Assembly: GCA_951799445.1 (NCBI GenBank)
Contig: OX637292.1
Span: 12,279,296-12,343,295 of the forward strand
Reading direction: 5' to 3'
Source: Pseudisothecium myosuroides
Lineage: Eukaryota; Streptophyta; Bryopsida; Hypnales; Lembophyllaceae
Length of the DNA: 64,000 bases
The notes beneath the pieces were generated by a model. That model was not told the origin of the DNA. It worked only from the letters and a program-made list of their open reading frames with translations, and made no database searches. The translations under genes and the position numbers were made by a program. Of this stretch, positions 51,201 through 63,772 are shown in pieces. Position 1 is the first letter of the stretch. Each line of letters begins with the position of its first letter.

Positions 51201-54200
51201 AACTCAACCCGTCATTATGCCTCAATTGTCTTGATAAATTCAAATATCTACAAAATCCAAGAAACATAATTAATCAAAGGATCCATCTCTTTCAATCACT
51301 TTTAGATTCAAAGAAGTCACCAAGTACATTACAATACAATCAAAAGTATACAACAATGAAGGAAATGCACTCATCAAAAACATTGTATTAGTTTAGGTTT
51401 ACAATTGGATTACAACAAATATCTAAAATGTAATAAATTTATAAATTCCTAAGGTTCTTTTTAATCCTCTTTTTAATCCTAATCTTCTTAGAAAGCCTTG
51501 TTCTTTGACAAATGTGGGAGTATTTTATAATTTTTGATCCAAAAACTTTAGGAGTTAATTAGAACATTAATGTAACTATTAATTAGAATTTGACGATATT
51601 ATACAATTACACTTGTCTTTATATTGAATTAATTGATATACATTTAATTTTTTTAAGTAATGTATGTTTCTATCTTAGTTAATTGAAACTTCAATTATTT
51701 TTTATTTTTTATTTTTTATTTTCAAAAATAAATTCAAAAAATTTAAATATTTAACATTTACCTAACACTTCCTTGATTTTCAGGGTCAATAAACGGTTTG
51801 AACCGATTAAATTCATCATCTGTAAAATACAATCCAAGAGTCTCCATAGTATAACGAAAGGCATCAAAGGTGACCTGGTGAAATTTCAAAAATGAAATTA
51901 GTTGTCATGTGCATGGCCATGTGCAAACTAACATTGTATATGTAAAGGAAATTATATTAAATAGACAATTTTTTTTATAAACATGTATTTTTCCTCTAAG
52001 CATACATTTATAAAGCCAACTATTACTTTTTTAAACCAAAAATTAATGTTATAAATCTTACAAATAAGAAAAATACTAAGGAAAAAAACATTTTACCGAA
52101 TTTTCTGTGGGTTTAGGTTGTCCATGGTATTGGCATAAAGTTGGAAGTTGTTCAGCCCTCCAATACATCTATAAAGATAGAAAGAGAATATGATTTAAAA
52201 AATGTTATTTGCATTTTCGTGCTTTCAAATAATTTATACCTTTGAAATAAAAATATAATTATAAAGAATGAAGTAAAAACACACTAGTATTAGAGATCTT
52301 ACATTATCAAGAATCTTTTCACAAGGATTAGTTTTCTTCCTCCTTGGTGGAATTTTCTTAAATTTTAATTTTCTATATTCTAATCACATAAATATTTTTG
52401 TAAACAATGATAACCTTAATTGGTATTTTTAAGTAATTTAAATACATGCATAAATTCCTTCTTCTTTATATTTTCAACATATTGTACAATCGTGCTTGCA
52501 ATTTATAAGGATAAAAAAATGTCTAAAATAAAATTGACTTCATAAAAATATAATATTCCATCTTCTAAAGTATAACATACTTATTTCAGGTGTCTCTTCA
52601 GGCTCTGTTGGATAAATAGGTTCAAGTGGATTTGATGGTTTTTGACGCTTAAATCCTTTATACCTCTTTCCAATATCAATGTCATAAAGCTCCAAACCCG
52701 TCCCATAAAACATTCGGTTCCTCCTATAGATATTTAAGCATCAAATGAAGAAAATCTCTCTCTATACATATACAAGTGTGTGTGGGTATTTATAATTATG
52801 TAATTGGTATTTATAATTATATAGTTGGCAGTGAATGAGTCCTCACCTCTCTATTTGGTGCCACTAAGGTAGGGGGCTGTAAAAGCGACCCTTTACCAGT
52901 TGATTTGCATTTTGGGGGAAGCTAAACTTCTTAAAACAATTTTCTAGTAAACTTTCGTGGTAAGAAAAATGGAATTGGCATCTAACCCAAGTTGTTTCAT
53001 ATTTTTTGGACATTTATGGAATTAGTTATGAATTTTTGAAGTTGAAAACACAGTGGTTTCTAAAAGCGACCCCCTCTTGAAATGTACACTTCTGATACAT
53101 GTTAGAGGCAAAATCTACCAAATCGCTTTTAGAGATAGGTCGCTTTTACAGCCCCCTACCTTATAGAAATTAGGGGGGAAATGACAAACCTTGAAAAATC
53201 ACTTGCATTCCATTAGACTCGATGATTATCCACAACATTGAAATCTATGAGGATTTAAGGAAAATAATGCAAAAAGAGCTTTACATCCATGTCCAATTCT
53301 TGGGTTTGCATCCTTTCCATGGATCTGGTACATTTTCTCCTGGCAAAATACATCTGCAAGGTATTGCATAGAGAGATTTTGATCGTGATTTTTCTATATC
53401 GTCATTTCGCAAGTTAAAACTGTAATCTCGATTTGTCCATTTCTGCATTCAAGAATTAGTAATGAATGGATATTGCTAAGGATCAAGTGTGGTTTGGCTC
53501 TTAGAAGAAATAAATAAAGTTTCTACTCCATTTAGGAAGTTCAATACAATAAATACAAATTCTTGTGGCCTTAGATGAGAAAAATGTCCCATTTAACAAA
53601 GAGCCTAGAACTTAATCTTAGATCTTGATCTTGAACTAAAATTTGTGATAGCACAATCCTTACTCTCCTCCCACCATACAATTCAAAGTTTTCTAATGTT
53701 AGAAAAAATCATTCCTTGGACTTGTCACCATTGACATCTTTGAAGTTGAATTCGACTTCTTAAAAAATGGAGGATGTAATAATTCAAATGTAATTGTCAT
53801 GATCTAAAAAAACAAAAAAAACTCTAATTTCTAAACCATTTTGAATGAAGAGTCTTATAGGATAGTTCTATTGACTAAATTTCATAATGGTTTTAGGTAG
53901 CAAGTCCTACAATTGGATTAAGAATGAAGATCTTAGTGGTGAACAATTTTCATGTTTGTATGTAGAACAATCTAAACCCATTCATCACTAAGAATTATGC
54001 ATAGAGAGAGTCAAAACTACAATTAGAGTTTATTTTTTCTTGCAGACAAACAAAAATAAAAAAATTTCCATCCATCCATGCATCCATCCATTATACATAT
54101 ATATATATATATATATATGAAAACATATTTAAGGTATTTTTTGTAATTTTGCAAGTTTTCAAAGGTAAGATTTAAAAAACCCCTTAAAGTGTTGATGTAG

Positions 54201-56533
54201 ATGCAATTTTGAAGTGCCTTAAAAATGCACAAAAATAATTCCTAGAGATTACTACTTAAGTAAAGTTGAAAACATTCTACAAAAGTGGTTTAAGGTCATC
54301 TTTATAATACTTCAACAACCCTTTCTACTTGACACTATTAAAGGGTAGATACTATTGTATCAAGCACTTTTACCTCAACACAAACAAAGATATCACATAA
54401 CATTCTTTACCCCTTTTTTATGTTTGCTTCAAGAAACAAGATGTTAAGCATCACATTAGAAATTATAAATATGGTCAAACTATGAAAAATATTTATTGAT
54501 CTCTTTCAAATCAATTTAGAAGCAATTTCCTTAGGAAATTCACAGAGAAAACAATTTTTGTTCATAACATTTCATTTTTATTATGATTGACAAAAATTGA
54601 AGTTTCAATTGATTTGTAAAAAATAACAAAGATTTAAGAATGAAATCACCAATATTCTTCCTTAATAGTAAATTCCAAAACACCAAGCAATCTTTGAACA
54701 CTTTGCACTACTATGCTTAGAAAATCTTTTGACAAAAGTGATCTCAATTTAGACCAAAAAAATTCTAAGATTAACCGATTGCATATGTGCATTAAAATAT
54801 TTAAAAAAATCTGCACTAAAAAGCTATCCAAAATTGGATAGAGATTATAAAGGAGTTGATTGATCATGTAGGGGCTAATTAGCTACCTTGTAAAGGAATT
54901 CATATTCTTTTTGTATACAATATTGAGTTCATCTCAGGTAGACAGTACCAAGTGCAATAAGAAGACAAGGACTAATATGCCAAAGGCAATTCTTTGAATC
55001 TTGTTTTGCTTTCCATATACTCTGTACTATAGATAAAATTAAGTTCTGAGTTCTGTCTAATAAGGGAAAGTAAGCTTTATATGCATCTTTGTGTACAACA
55101 CTTTCCCCTTGAAGTATTACAAAATTCTCACAAAGGTTCTTGGAAACCCTTGAATTGGCTTTTCAATCTAGCAAGTTGTTTGAGGATTTATTTGAAGTTG
55201 TGCCAAAATGAATTTGCTTTTACACTGCACCACTACATAGGTTGTATACGTGTGGTAAAAGAATAAATAAACTAGGACCATCTTTAAGAAATGATCAATG
55301 GGTTTGGCTATGTTTAGCTGCTTTGAGCTGTAGTTTTCTAAACCCAAAATCTTTTTAAGGAAATTCCTTTGAGAGGTCAAACAAAATAAGAGTTTGTATG
55401 CCTTGCGAAGAACAAAAACAATCTATACTAAAAATTTCCTTCAAGTTTATTCTCTAATTACAGTTATTAAATACTTACATAAAAGCCCGATGGCATGGTA
55501 CTTGGTCCGCTTGCTAATACGTATTGAGGATCCAAGGGATTCGTACGTCTGTTGGTTGTAAGACCGCCACTTGGTTTCTTTGGTTTACCATCAGGTGGAA
55601 GCAACCAAATGTCGGGATAAGGCTTGTTCAAACACTGTCCCACACCCGCCATTCAAGTCCAATTAGCATTAACACATTAATGTAAGGTAGAGGATTCTAA
55701 CATCATCTCCTACATCCACCGCCCATACCAACAACTCATTTAAATATTCACTTGGTTGGACTTGTTAGCAAGAGGTGTAAGCATGACTTGGCTAGATGTC
55801 TATTGTCACTGATCTTTGAAAAGAAATGGGGTTGTATATTGTCACTTTTTGTGGTCTACAACCTCCAACTTTGAAATTGCACAGGAAACTCATATATACT
55901 AATCAAGATTTGATCTCAATAGATTTGGCTCTTGGATCAAAGATCTTTCAATAGCTTTGTACATCTCCCACAAATCCCACTCCTACACAACGTTTATTGT
56001 CATGCACATAGTATCCTCTACCTAAGTTATGCATAATTGAGCTGAATCATTTAGCTTTGGAATACATCTTGTACCCTTCTATAGCTGAATACCTAGATGA
56101 TGGTAAGGGTTCAACACCTTGCAACAATATTTACAAAGAAATTGTGCCTCACCAATCTCAAACCTAGGCATCTTAATGTTAAGCTCAAAGGCACTAACTA
56201 CTTGGCTCTTCTACCAATTATCATGCCAACATAGTTTAGGAGTTTAGGAGGAATATCACAACGTCTTTGAAGTGAGCCAAACTTCTTCAATACAGAATGC
56301 AAAAGAGGGGGGACACTCACCATTGGATCCATAGGATCCTTGATGCCGCATTGATTTGCTTGTGCTCCTACAATGTCTTCCGTCATAAGATTTCTGGAAA
56401 TACATGCCGGTGGGCATGGATAATATTCTTTGAGAGTCTCAAATGGCGCATAGTCAAGCACCGGGTCATAGGGGATGGGCTTCGGCTCTGGAAATGGCTC
56501 CGGTGGCCGGGGTTTTGGAAGCTCGAGATCCAT
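48273..56533 (-). CDS. Putative ciliary/axonemal protein with EF-hand-like segment, 13 exons
   Basis: Thirteen exons fit in phase: 56321-56533, 55479-55634, 53285-53442, 52581-52723, 52303-52379, 52097-52168, 51762-51874, 50618-50743, 50246-50362, 49773-49956, 49425-49472, 49029-49156, 48273-48441, giving 567 aa from the ATG at 56533. Two acidic motifs, MTEDIVGAQ (about 55-63) and LRNDDIEKS (about 134-142), sit beside basic-proline linkers such as LTTNRRTNPLDPQYVL and TNRDYSFN. Such short (D/N)DI motifs with proline spacers are common in proteins lying along flagellar microtubules. GLYFTDDEFNRFKPFID with PENQGSVR (about 287-311) looks like a degenerate EF-hand. The C-terminal third is Pro/Lys-rich without transmembrane segments. 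A flagellar role is inferred from these patterns and would mean sperm-specific expression. An EFHB/CFAP-type identity is possible but not established. Introns are long (to about 2 kb) and hold at least one MITE. Confidence 0.6.
52867..53161. mobile_element. MITE with 24-bp perfect terminal inverted repeats, in an intron
   Basis: AGGTAGGGGGCTGTAAAAGC, extending to GACC, is exactly mirrored at the right end. It is flanked by TA (52865-52866 and 53162-53163), as for mariner/Stowaway-like elements. It lies in the third intron of the putative ciliary gene and is short of any coding capacity. Confidence 0.75.
54092..54119. repeat. (AT)n microsatellite
   Basis: About 12 AT units in the second intron of the putative ciliary gene. 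Confidence 0.85.
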
Positions 56534-57685
56534 GATTGCTGTTGTTGTCGAAGACACACAAACTAAAATGATTGGCTTAGATCTTCAGCTGACAATCACC
56601 TTGAGCAAAAAGGCTTGTGGTTAAGTGCACTTGAATCGTGCCATCGACTTTCTAGCTAGGAACATCAAGCCGATCGTGAATTTGCAAAAAGAACATCCAT
56701 TACACCTAATTATTTGATTGTGCATCCCTTGAGCTAAGAGACCTTCATAAACGTTCTCACAACAGGTAAAACCAACGACCATCAATATAAAGTGTATGTC
56801 TCTGCACCTGGCACCCTCGAAACTGGACAATTTCAAACCTTCTTCCCGCTGGTCATCTCGCACAAAAGAGCTTGAATTCTGTCACTCTGAAAAACATGAA
56901 AATATCATCAGCATTCAAAGGAATGCGTGAATCCAGCCAGGATTCAGACGTTTGAAAAAACCATGACTTATCAGAAAACGCTCTCACAAATTTCGATTGC
57001 AATTTGATTTTCTTTTTTCGATTCTGTTATTGCAGACTCTGTTATTCAGTTGTAAGCATACAGCCAAAGATTGAAAAACTTTTTATAGCACGTTCAAATT
57101 GGTGCTCAATTAGGAACCGGAGAACAAGAATCTTCCATTTCCCCGTAACGAAGCAGAAACATGATCATGACGCTTTGGAATTCGCAACAGCTATGACCAC
57201 CACGTGAATCTTTGCTTATGTGTGCAACGAATTGGTTCATGACGACTTAAGAGTATTGTTCCTTCACCTAAATATAAACGTAATCATCGTCTAATTATCG
57301 ATGAAATCGAAACTTGGAGATAACTTGAAAGTCTACATCATGCAGTATGACAGTATGACACCCTCGATTCACTCCTTTCAACATGTCCCAAAGTTGCAGA
57401 GGTGAAGGGAAGAGGATACGTAACCTAAACCAGCTGCTCTCCGTACCCGCATAGAAGATGGCGTAAATTCCTCAGAAATCTTCCAATTGAACCGCGGAAA
57501 GTTGTATGCAAAAAATTCATGTGACCAGGCATCGTCTCCCAGGAAAACGAGAGATGATCCATCGCTGTTGCACCGGCGACCGATCCACATTGCGGGAAAC
57601 AAACCCTAATTCGAGGGCATGTATCCTTTAGGGCCGAAGAGGCATCTGGGCTCGAATGTATCGTGAATCGGATGAACTAACTGCT
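56534..57685. other. 5' flank of the putative ciliary gene
   Basis: More balanced in base composition than the distal intergenic DNA, so leader exons and the promoter probably lie here. The minus-strand frame at 57602-57378 has no motif and cannot be joined confidently to the gene. No TATA box could be chosen. Confidence 0.35.
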
Positions 57686-57909
57686 AGTGGATGAGTGCAT
57701 CTTCATCAGGAAAGTACCCCCCTATTGCTTCAGTACTGTTGCAGTACTGTTTCAGTAGCTACGCAGTATAATACTAAAAAATTACTGTTGCAATACTGCA
57801 GGTAGTACTGCAACAATACTCTTTCAGTTCTCTAAGTGAAAGAGTATTGTTGCAGTACTGTAACAGTACTGCAGCAGAGGGGGGCTTTTTCCTGATGTTC
57901 TCATCCACT
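57686..57909. mobile_element. TIR element built of CAGTACTG-like palindromes
   Basis: Ends AGTGGATGAGTGCATC / GATGTTCTCATCCACT enclose a second inverted pair, TCAGGAAAGTACCCCCC and GGGGGGCTTTTTCCTGA. The centre repeats GTTGCAGTACTG/CAGTACTGCAACA several times in both directions. About 224 bp, with no target duplication resolved. Confidence 0.6.
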
Positions 57910-58441
57910 TATACTGATGAATGCTTTTCATCCAAGTCCCATGTATCAGGAACTTCATGGTATGTGAACATGGTGCATTGAAATGCTATCAAGATAATTT
58001 GGTGCCAACTTCCATGCCAACTTAGTTTCAAAATGATTGGAAAAATGACCACTTCTGTGAAAATGGCATCAAAATGATTTGGCCCAACTTTTTGGGTGTA
58101 ACCCTACAAGGATCAAGCAACCATTTTTGCAACAGGGACAATTAAGAGAATATTGTGAGATTGGTGATTTTGGTTTGGAGCCATAAAGAGCATTTTTTAT
58201 GTCACATGTGGGAATTATGCATTGAATAGGATACTTTTGATATGATTTGAATAAGTAACCTAGAAGCTAGGGGGCTTTAGACAACTCCCATAGAAAAATA
58301 CATACACTACTATAATAAAAGAGACGATACCTAGATTCTAAGAACACCACTGAGAACTTACACAACCTTTTAATCTGTGTATAACTCCATTCTACATAAC
58401 TATTTGGAAAAAATGCCAAATGGCAACCTCCTATACAATGA

Positions 58442-58680
58442 TGTTAGTGCGTGAGCATAAAAATGCGAGCATAAGAGTCTTGAGCATATGTGTATTAAGT
58501 TGCAACATCCTACAACCATTGAAGGTGCTTATAATATAAACACTTATAATATAGGTATTTGTAACATAGTTACATTATAATTTATCATGGAAGGTTTCTA
58601 TAATATAGACCCTTATTTATAACATAGATGTATAGTCTTTTAGGCTTATAGACTCATGCTCCTAGGCTCACATATTAGCA
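58442..58680 (-). mobile_element. 239-bp TIR element, copy 2
   Basis: The inverse of the element at 45726-45964: on the minus strand it starts TGCTAATATGTGAGCCTAGGAG. It has the same length as copy 1 and the same TATAGGT-rich interior. A further fragment (CTCACATCTTAGCATC) is near 59094. Confidence 0.55.
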
Positions 58681-60590
58681 ATCTTCAATTCAAAAATGGC
58701 TTTGTTCCTTGCTTTATGATAGAGAATTTAGTGTATAAACAACTTATTTATTCCCTCATCTACAACTTTTCACTTTTGTAGCTTTTAAGCTTAACCCTAC
58801 CTCCAATTAGCATTTGAAACCCTTTTAATTTTGTACTCTTGTTTTTATTACACAAGAATTTAAATAGGCTTACTGGCCCTTGTTATTGCCTAATTTTTTA
58901 TCCTTTAAGGCAAACTCAATAGGCATAAATATGGCTAAAACAAGTTATAAACCATAACATTAAGCACAATAAACAAACTACAAGCTACAGTCATAGAAGG
59001 TTTTTGTAATATAGACACCTTTAACATTTTATATTATAAACACATTCAAAGGTTGTAGAATATCTACATATGTGTGTACTTAACATGTTCATACTCACAT
59101 CTTAGCATCATCGGTCCAACAACCACCCTTTTTTCAAATATTGTCTCAATAATCTAACACATTTCTAACAAATATAGTCTCATCGCAAGTCATTTGCACC
59201 CTAAAAATGCCAAATTTTTTATTCATCGACATAAGTTAATTTATAATAGAAATTTTCCAAAATCGAACTACTTGAAGGTGTTCAGAATAGGAATTCTACT
59301 TGGAATGGGCTACTTTACTTTACAATGAAAACAACCAACCCCTCCGATTTCACCTAGTAGTTCAACCAAATTGCCATCAAATTCTCTACCTACTACACAA
59401 AAGAAAATTGAAAAACAATCAACAATTACTACAATACTTTGACACATCACTAACTTACAAATATGAATGATTAGAAAAGACTTTCACAACAATTCATAAA
59501 TATATTCCCCCCATATATACCTACAAACTTTTGACATACCTCAAATTGCCTACATAATTTTCTCTTATCATACAAACAAACTACTACACGGGCTACTACA
59601 TATACACACATAGTTACATGCAATACTTGCTCAAACAATATTGGCTACGAAAACCAAAGAAAACCTACAACATTCCTAATACGTGTACTTTCAAATACAT
59701 TTTTTTTGCCTCCTATACATAATTCACCCAATAGAATCTCCCTCTTGATGGAGGTACGTAGTGTTATCGTCACTTAAAATTGTTTGCAGGCATGATTACG
59801 GACCTCACATGAATAAACTCTTAATTTACATTAATCTTATAATAGGCTTGAATACTCATATATAATGTAGAACAACCCATTAAGGGCAGAAGACCCAACA
59901 ATGGACACCTAGGGAATGATCCCATTACAGGGATTTTCAATACATGAGATTTGGGCCACAATCAATGTCTTACTTGATAAGTAATGGAGTGATTAATGAC
60001 CTCTCTAGGAACTTTCAAATTTTCAGTATAAATTCATTGTAGGATGTGACTTTTTTAGGCCTTCCACATTAGAAAATATTGTGAGTGCTTTAGGTGAATA
60101 AGCTGAGCATTATAAATACAATTTTTGTTGGTTCTGGGGTAGTTTAAAGACTCTTTTGGGCCATGATACACATAACACTTCAAAAATCTATAACAAAGTC
60201 ATGCTTTGTCAAAAAAAAAAAATTTCAATTACTCTTCCTATTTTTCACACTTGTCTTTCTATGGAGAAAAAAACTAATAAATTTCAACAATGGCATGAGG
60301 ACAAACTCCTAATCCTGACCACAATGGGCTGTTTTATTTACCTAATACTGCATATATGGACCCAGACTTCAAGCACTGAGAAGTGCCCAATGAACAGAAT
60401 GACCTCCATGTGGATGAAATTCATTCAAAATTTCCAAGCGGTGTTACTTATACGACTGCGAAGAAAAGAAAAGGAGAAAAAGATCTACGAAGCAGCAACT
60501 AAAAGATCTAGAAAACATTATCCTTCCAGATCGCTTCGTTGGCTCCTATTCGCTCCTCCCAAAATTCTTTCAGCCCAGTACTCACCCCTC
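58681..60590. other. AT-rich intergenic stretch
   Basis: No gene recognised. The frame at 60156-60593 starts in AT-rich DNA, crosses into the GC-richer sigma-gene upstream region, and has no family or splice support. Confidence 0.45.
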
Positions 60591-60599
60591 TGACCCCCC

Positions 60600-61418
60600 C
60601 ATTTGCCGGGTGACCCCTTCGTTCAATCCAATAGAATCACCCGGAGAACCGATGGGCGACCTCTTCAGCCCGTCACTGAATCTCACGACTGACCAATTGA
60701 ATCACTCGATTGGCACCCGGAGAAACGGAGGGCGACTTCTTCAGCCGGTTTCCCACCGCTTAATCCTGTCACTCTCCTTCAGCAAAGACAGGGGCTAGCA
60801 TTTGTGTGTTCGAAGTTCTGGCTATGGAGGTCGACCCTGTCGCTCATCCCTTCGAGAGAAACAAGTATAGCGCACCGCATCTCGTTGGCCGACGCTTGCG
60901 TCTGCCAATCCCCGAGGCTCTGTCGCCTGTCGCTGCCGCACGCATTGCATCAAACGGCGCCCTCTGAGCAGCTCTGTGCCGTTTTTTCTGGCCATTTATG
61001 TCCCCGGGTACCAAGGTTTGTGGTTTGCGCTTCAAATTGTTGTCTTTGGCTCCGTTGCGTTCGTGATTGCGCTTCCTTTCCAGGATTCTTATTGTGTGGA
61101 GCAATCCCAGGGTATTTTGAATGCTGTGAATGTTAATTTGATGGAAGCCTTATCTTGTGAGAGTGTTCAGGTTGACGGAGAATTTGAGCTCTGGAGTGGA
61201 CGGTGGTGAGGATTTTTGTCATCTTGGAGGATTTTCACTGCGGAAATTGAGGGTGAAGTTCATGAAGTTGCGGAGTCGTTCGATCGAGCGTTGATCTTGC
61301 GCATTAGTTTTTGCAGGTCATGAGGGTTCCGCAAGCTGTGGTCGACGGCCATTAGCGAATTTGAGCCTCCTCGTCAAGTCAGAGCCCTCGCTCCTTGGAA
61401 TTTGTGGTGACACTGAGG
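60600..61418 (+). promoter_or_regulatory. Probable promoter and leader region of the sigma-factor gene
   Basis: A sharp rise in GC precedes the sigma gene. Two similar segments, CACCCGGAGAACCGATGGGC (about 60647) and CACCCGGAGAAACGGAGGGC (about 60715), each followed by GACNTCTTCAGCC, form a short direct duplication. Several overlapping frames on both strands here look like untranslated leader rather than genes. No core promoter element stood out. Confidence 0.4.
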
Positions 61419-63772
61419 ATGGCGCAGGCAATAGCTGTGACGGGCCTGCAAGGGATGCAGGTGTTACATTCCAGTAAGCAGTTCCTGTCTACCGATGTCG
61501 CTCTAGACAGGTTGCAGCATTCGCAGGATGGAGCTTCTTGCTTCCGTCAAGTGTCTTTACCGCCGATTGTTGCCATATCGCTTAGTACTAGTAGTAGTGA
61601 GGGTTTGGTGGCGGGAAAGAAAGGAAAGAAGAAGGGAGCGTTACGGACTCGCAAAGTTGTGGAGACGTCGTCAGTTCGTGACCATCATCAGACAGCAGCT
61701 CGTGCTCTGAGTGTGCTGCACGAACGGTTCTCCACTGCATTGTATCATAATATTGCCTTGACGGAGGATGAATTGTCTCGATACTCCATCATGTCGCCTG
61801 ATGCATCTACCATCCTTGGGCAGTCTATTCTTGAAGCGCAGTGGGCGTTGACTCTGGAAGAGCTTATGCGAGAAGAAAAGGTGAAGGAACGGACGGTCAC
61901 CAGAAAAGCAGGTAAAGGAAAGTCGGAGAAGAAAAAAGATTCTTCCTTAGAGGCAGTAGAGGACACATGCACCGAGAGCACCTCCACTGTTGAGGACACT
62001 TGCGCCGAGAGTACCTCCGATGTGACCACCGAGCTCGTGGTAAAATCTGGCAGGCCATCCGCTCGAACTCGTCGCCTGGAAGCTCGACAGAGACGAGTTG
62101 CTGCAGCTGGGAAACCGACGAACCCTGAGGTTCTTATGATTCACCCTCTGAAGAAATATCAGAAGGGAGAACGTGCTAAGCCTGTCAAGACTGAAGGAGT
62201 TCAGGATTACTTGACCACTTACTTGCGAGAAATTACTAAGATTGATCTTCTCACAAAACAGGAAGAGATTGTTCTTTCGAAGAAGTTGAGAATTGGCCTC
62301 AATCTCATAGAGGAGAGGAAGAAGTAAGTTTGGATCTTGATGTTGCATGGCATGGATTATTCAATTGTTAACCTAAGTCTCTGGCTATTATACGAATTGG
62401 TTTACCATAAGGAGACTCAATACTATTTGTTGGACAATATGATCCGTGTTGGATTTGTTGACAACTTACAAGGATTTTACACTCTAATCAATTACTGACT
62501 TACTTAAATTGATCGTTGTGAAATTAATCCTGTTGAGTTCGTGATTTTTTCAACTGTGGAAGTCGATCTTGTGTAGGTCACGTTGCACGAGTGATGTTGC
62601 CTTCTGTTCTTGGTGATTGAAGAATGCCAATTACTATAAGGGAGTTTTCGGAGTAGGTCGATGGAGTTAGAGTTGTATCCAATGTGTTTGTTGATCCATA
62701 TGTGTTAGTGGGGTTATGAACCTATGTTATCCATATTATCTGGTTATACTATTGCAGATTGGCTGCTGAGCTTGGTTATGAACCTTCGAAGGAAGAGTGG
62801 GCCCCTTACATGGACTTATCAATAGGAGAATTGGTGACGAAACTCGGTGAAGCAGAATGGGCGAGAGATAAAATGGTGATGGCAAATTTGCGACTTGTAG
62901 TTTCAGTAGCCAAACAATATCATAGTTACGGACTTGAGATGGCCGACTTGATTCAGGTACTCTCATTGTCACTTCATTGTGTATCATTCTTTGGAGAGTA
63001 TTGTGATATAGTATTGAGAGTCCTGTTTGTCTGAATGTTCGTGGACGTTGCTACTGGGGAAACCGTAGGCATGCCTCTTTCCGATAAATCTCGCCTGTGG
63101 TTTGAAATGCTGTAGGTCATGCTTTGATATTTAGATGGCCGATGAGATAATTTATTTGTGCCGTTGCCTGGCAATTTGCATTCTCAGGAAGGTTCCATTG
63201 GATTATTACGTGGAGTAGAAAAGTTCGACCATACTAGAGGATTTAAGCTGTCAACTTATGTTCATTGGTGGATTCGTCAGGTAAATATTTACACAATACA
63301 ATTTCATGTCTTGACAATGTGGTTTCAAAAAATTAGCTTGTGCTCCTGAGAAGCATTCTGTTAGAACGATTGCAATTTAATGCTGGTCGGCTGTATCAGA
63401 ATCGTTGCTAGATGTGATGCGATTTCGGCAAGTGGGAGCGTATTATCCATTCTAATTTATGGTGCATTTGCAGGGAGTAACTCGTGCAATAGCTGATCAT
63501 TCCAGAACTGTGAGACTTCCAGTTCATGTGCATGATACATTGGGCCGCATCAGAAAGGCGAAGTCAATGTTGCTTTCTGAAGGTTGTGCCGCTTCTGTTC
63601 AGGTACGATTTTAACATCTCTCAACTTCTTTGTCGATACCCTAACTTCTTTCTTAACTTTGTAGCAGAGGCCCCTTTTAACTGTCTTTTCTAATTCGTGC
63701 CCTTCGTACTTTTTGCAGGAAATTTCAAAAGCGACAAGCCTGACTGGCACTAAGATAAAGAATACTTTGCAG
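61419..63772 (+). CDS. Plastid RNA polymerase sigma-70 factor (SIG6-like), 5' part, runs off the window
   Basis: Nuclear-encoded sigma factors direct the bacterial-type plastid RNA polymerase (PEP) to promoters. Exons seen: 61419-62323, 62758-62956, 63188-63280, 63474-63602, 63719-63772 (460 codons), all in phase. Further exons carrying the rest of regions 3 and 4 lie beyond the edge. ATG at 61419 begins MAQAIAVTG and an uncharged N-terminus suited to a plastid transit peptide. A long variable region includes a Lys-rich tract and two VEDTC(T/A)ESTS units. Region 1.2 follows ([12 protein letters not shown]), then region 2: [47 protein letters not shown], and region 3.0 with [26 protein letters not shown] and [12 protein letters not shown] suit the SIG6 subgroup best. 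Subgroup choice is tentative, family membership is firm. Confidence 0.9.

Noticed and set aside
57378..57602. Upstream exon of the putative ciliary gene
   Set aside because: No compatible donor to the exon at 56533 was found and the peptide shows no family feature.
60156..61209. Independent genes upstream of the sigma factor
   Set aside because: Frames overlap on both strands, lack motifs and splice logic, and fit a leader or promoter region better.
61395..61418. Earlier start for the sigma factor at 61395
   Set aside because: The codon is TTG. The first ATG in frame is at 61419.
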